The notes beneath the pieces are model-generated. The model made no database searches. It saw nothing but the letters and a program-made list of their open reading frames with translations, and was not told where the DNA came from. 6,050 nt of DNA from Candidatus Uhrbacteria bacterium (GTDB lineage: Bacteria > Patescibacteriota > Patescibacteriia > UBA9934 > UBA11717): contig DOMJ01000021.1 in the NCBI GenBank assembly GCA_003509895.1, positions 1-6,050 of the forward strand, written 5' to 3'. This document shows, one piece after another, positions 5,965-6,050 of this stretch. The stretch's first letter is position 1. Each line of letters begins with the position of its first letter. The position numbers were made by a program, and so were the translations under genes.

Positions 5965-6050
5965 ACGTGTGTTTTGAAATTTGTTTTTCTTCCTTTTTGT
6001 TTCGGCACAAGTCGCTCGGGTTGTGTGTAAAAAAGGGACTCGGAAGTAGA

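Noticed and set aside
6009..6028. Inverted repeat CACAA / TTGTG with a 10-nt loop
   Set aside because: The stem is short and there is no T-run on the downstream side of either strand. It may simply lie in the end of an upstream gene.

Overview
The window carries six complete protein genes, all on the minus strand, so it is read from high to low coordinates. They belong to central sugar-phosphate metabolism. The most likely source is a bacterium of the Candidate Phyla Radiation (Patescibacteria). This is an inference from the transketolase split into two short proteins, the two divergent PfkB kinases, the DUF4349 membrane protein, the tight packing and the lack of Shine-Dalgarno sites. No rRNA or marker gene confirms it. 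Standard stop codons fit all six genes, and nothing suggests UGA recoding.

Region by region, in reading order. (1) 6050-5876 is an upstream region. It ends in an intergenic repeat-like element and a promoter whose -10 box lies only 9 nt from the start codon. (2) 5875-3095 is a three-gene operon: transketolase N-terminal half, a DUF4349 membrane protein, and transketolase C-terminal half, with gaps of 1 and 5 nt. (3) 3094-3021 is a 74-bp spacer holding an intrinsic terminator and, directly after it, a second promoter with nearly the same geometry. (4) 3020-32 is the second unit: a PfkB-family sugar kinase, a class II (IIB-like) fructose-bisphosphate aldolase, and a second PfkB kinase that overlaps the aldolase stop by ATGA. 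A 113-bp spacer between the first kinase and the aldolase holds a second copy of the repeat-like element.

Functionally, the aldolase splits or forms fructose-1,6-bisphosphate and transketolase exchanges two-carbon units between pentose, hexose and triose phosphates. The PfkB proteins would phosphorylate a sugar, sugar phosphate or nucleoside at a step feeding the same pool. The exact kinase substrates cannot be read from the sequence. The less ordinary signals are the membrane protein between the transketolase halves, the two promoters that predict nearly leaderless mRNAs, and the related intergenic elements before the transketolase and aldolase genes.
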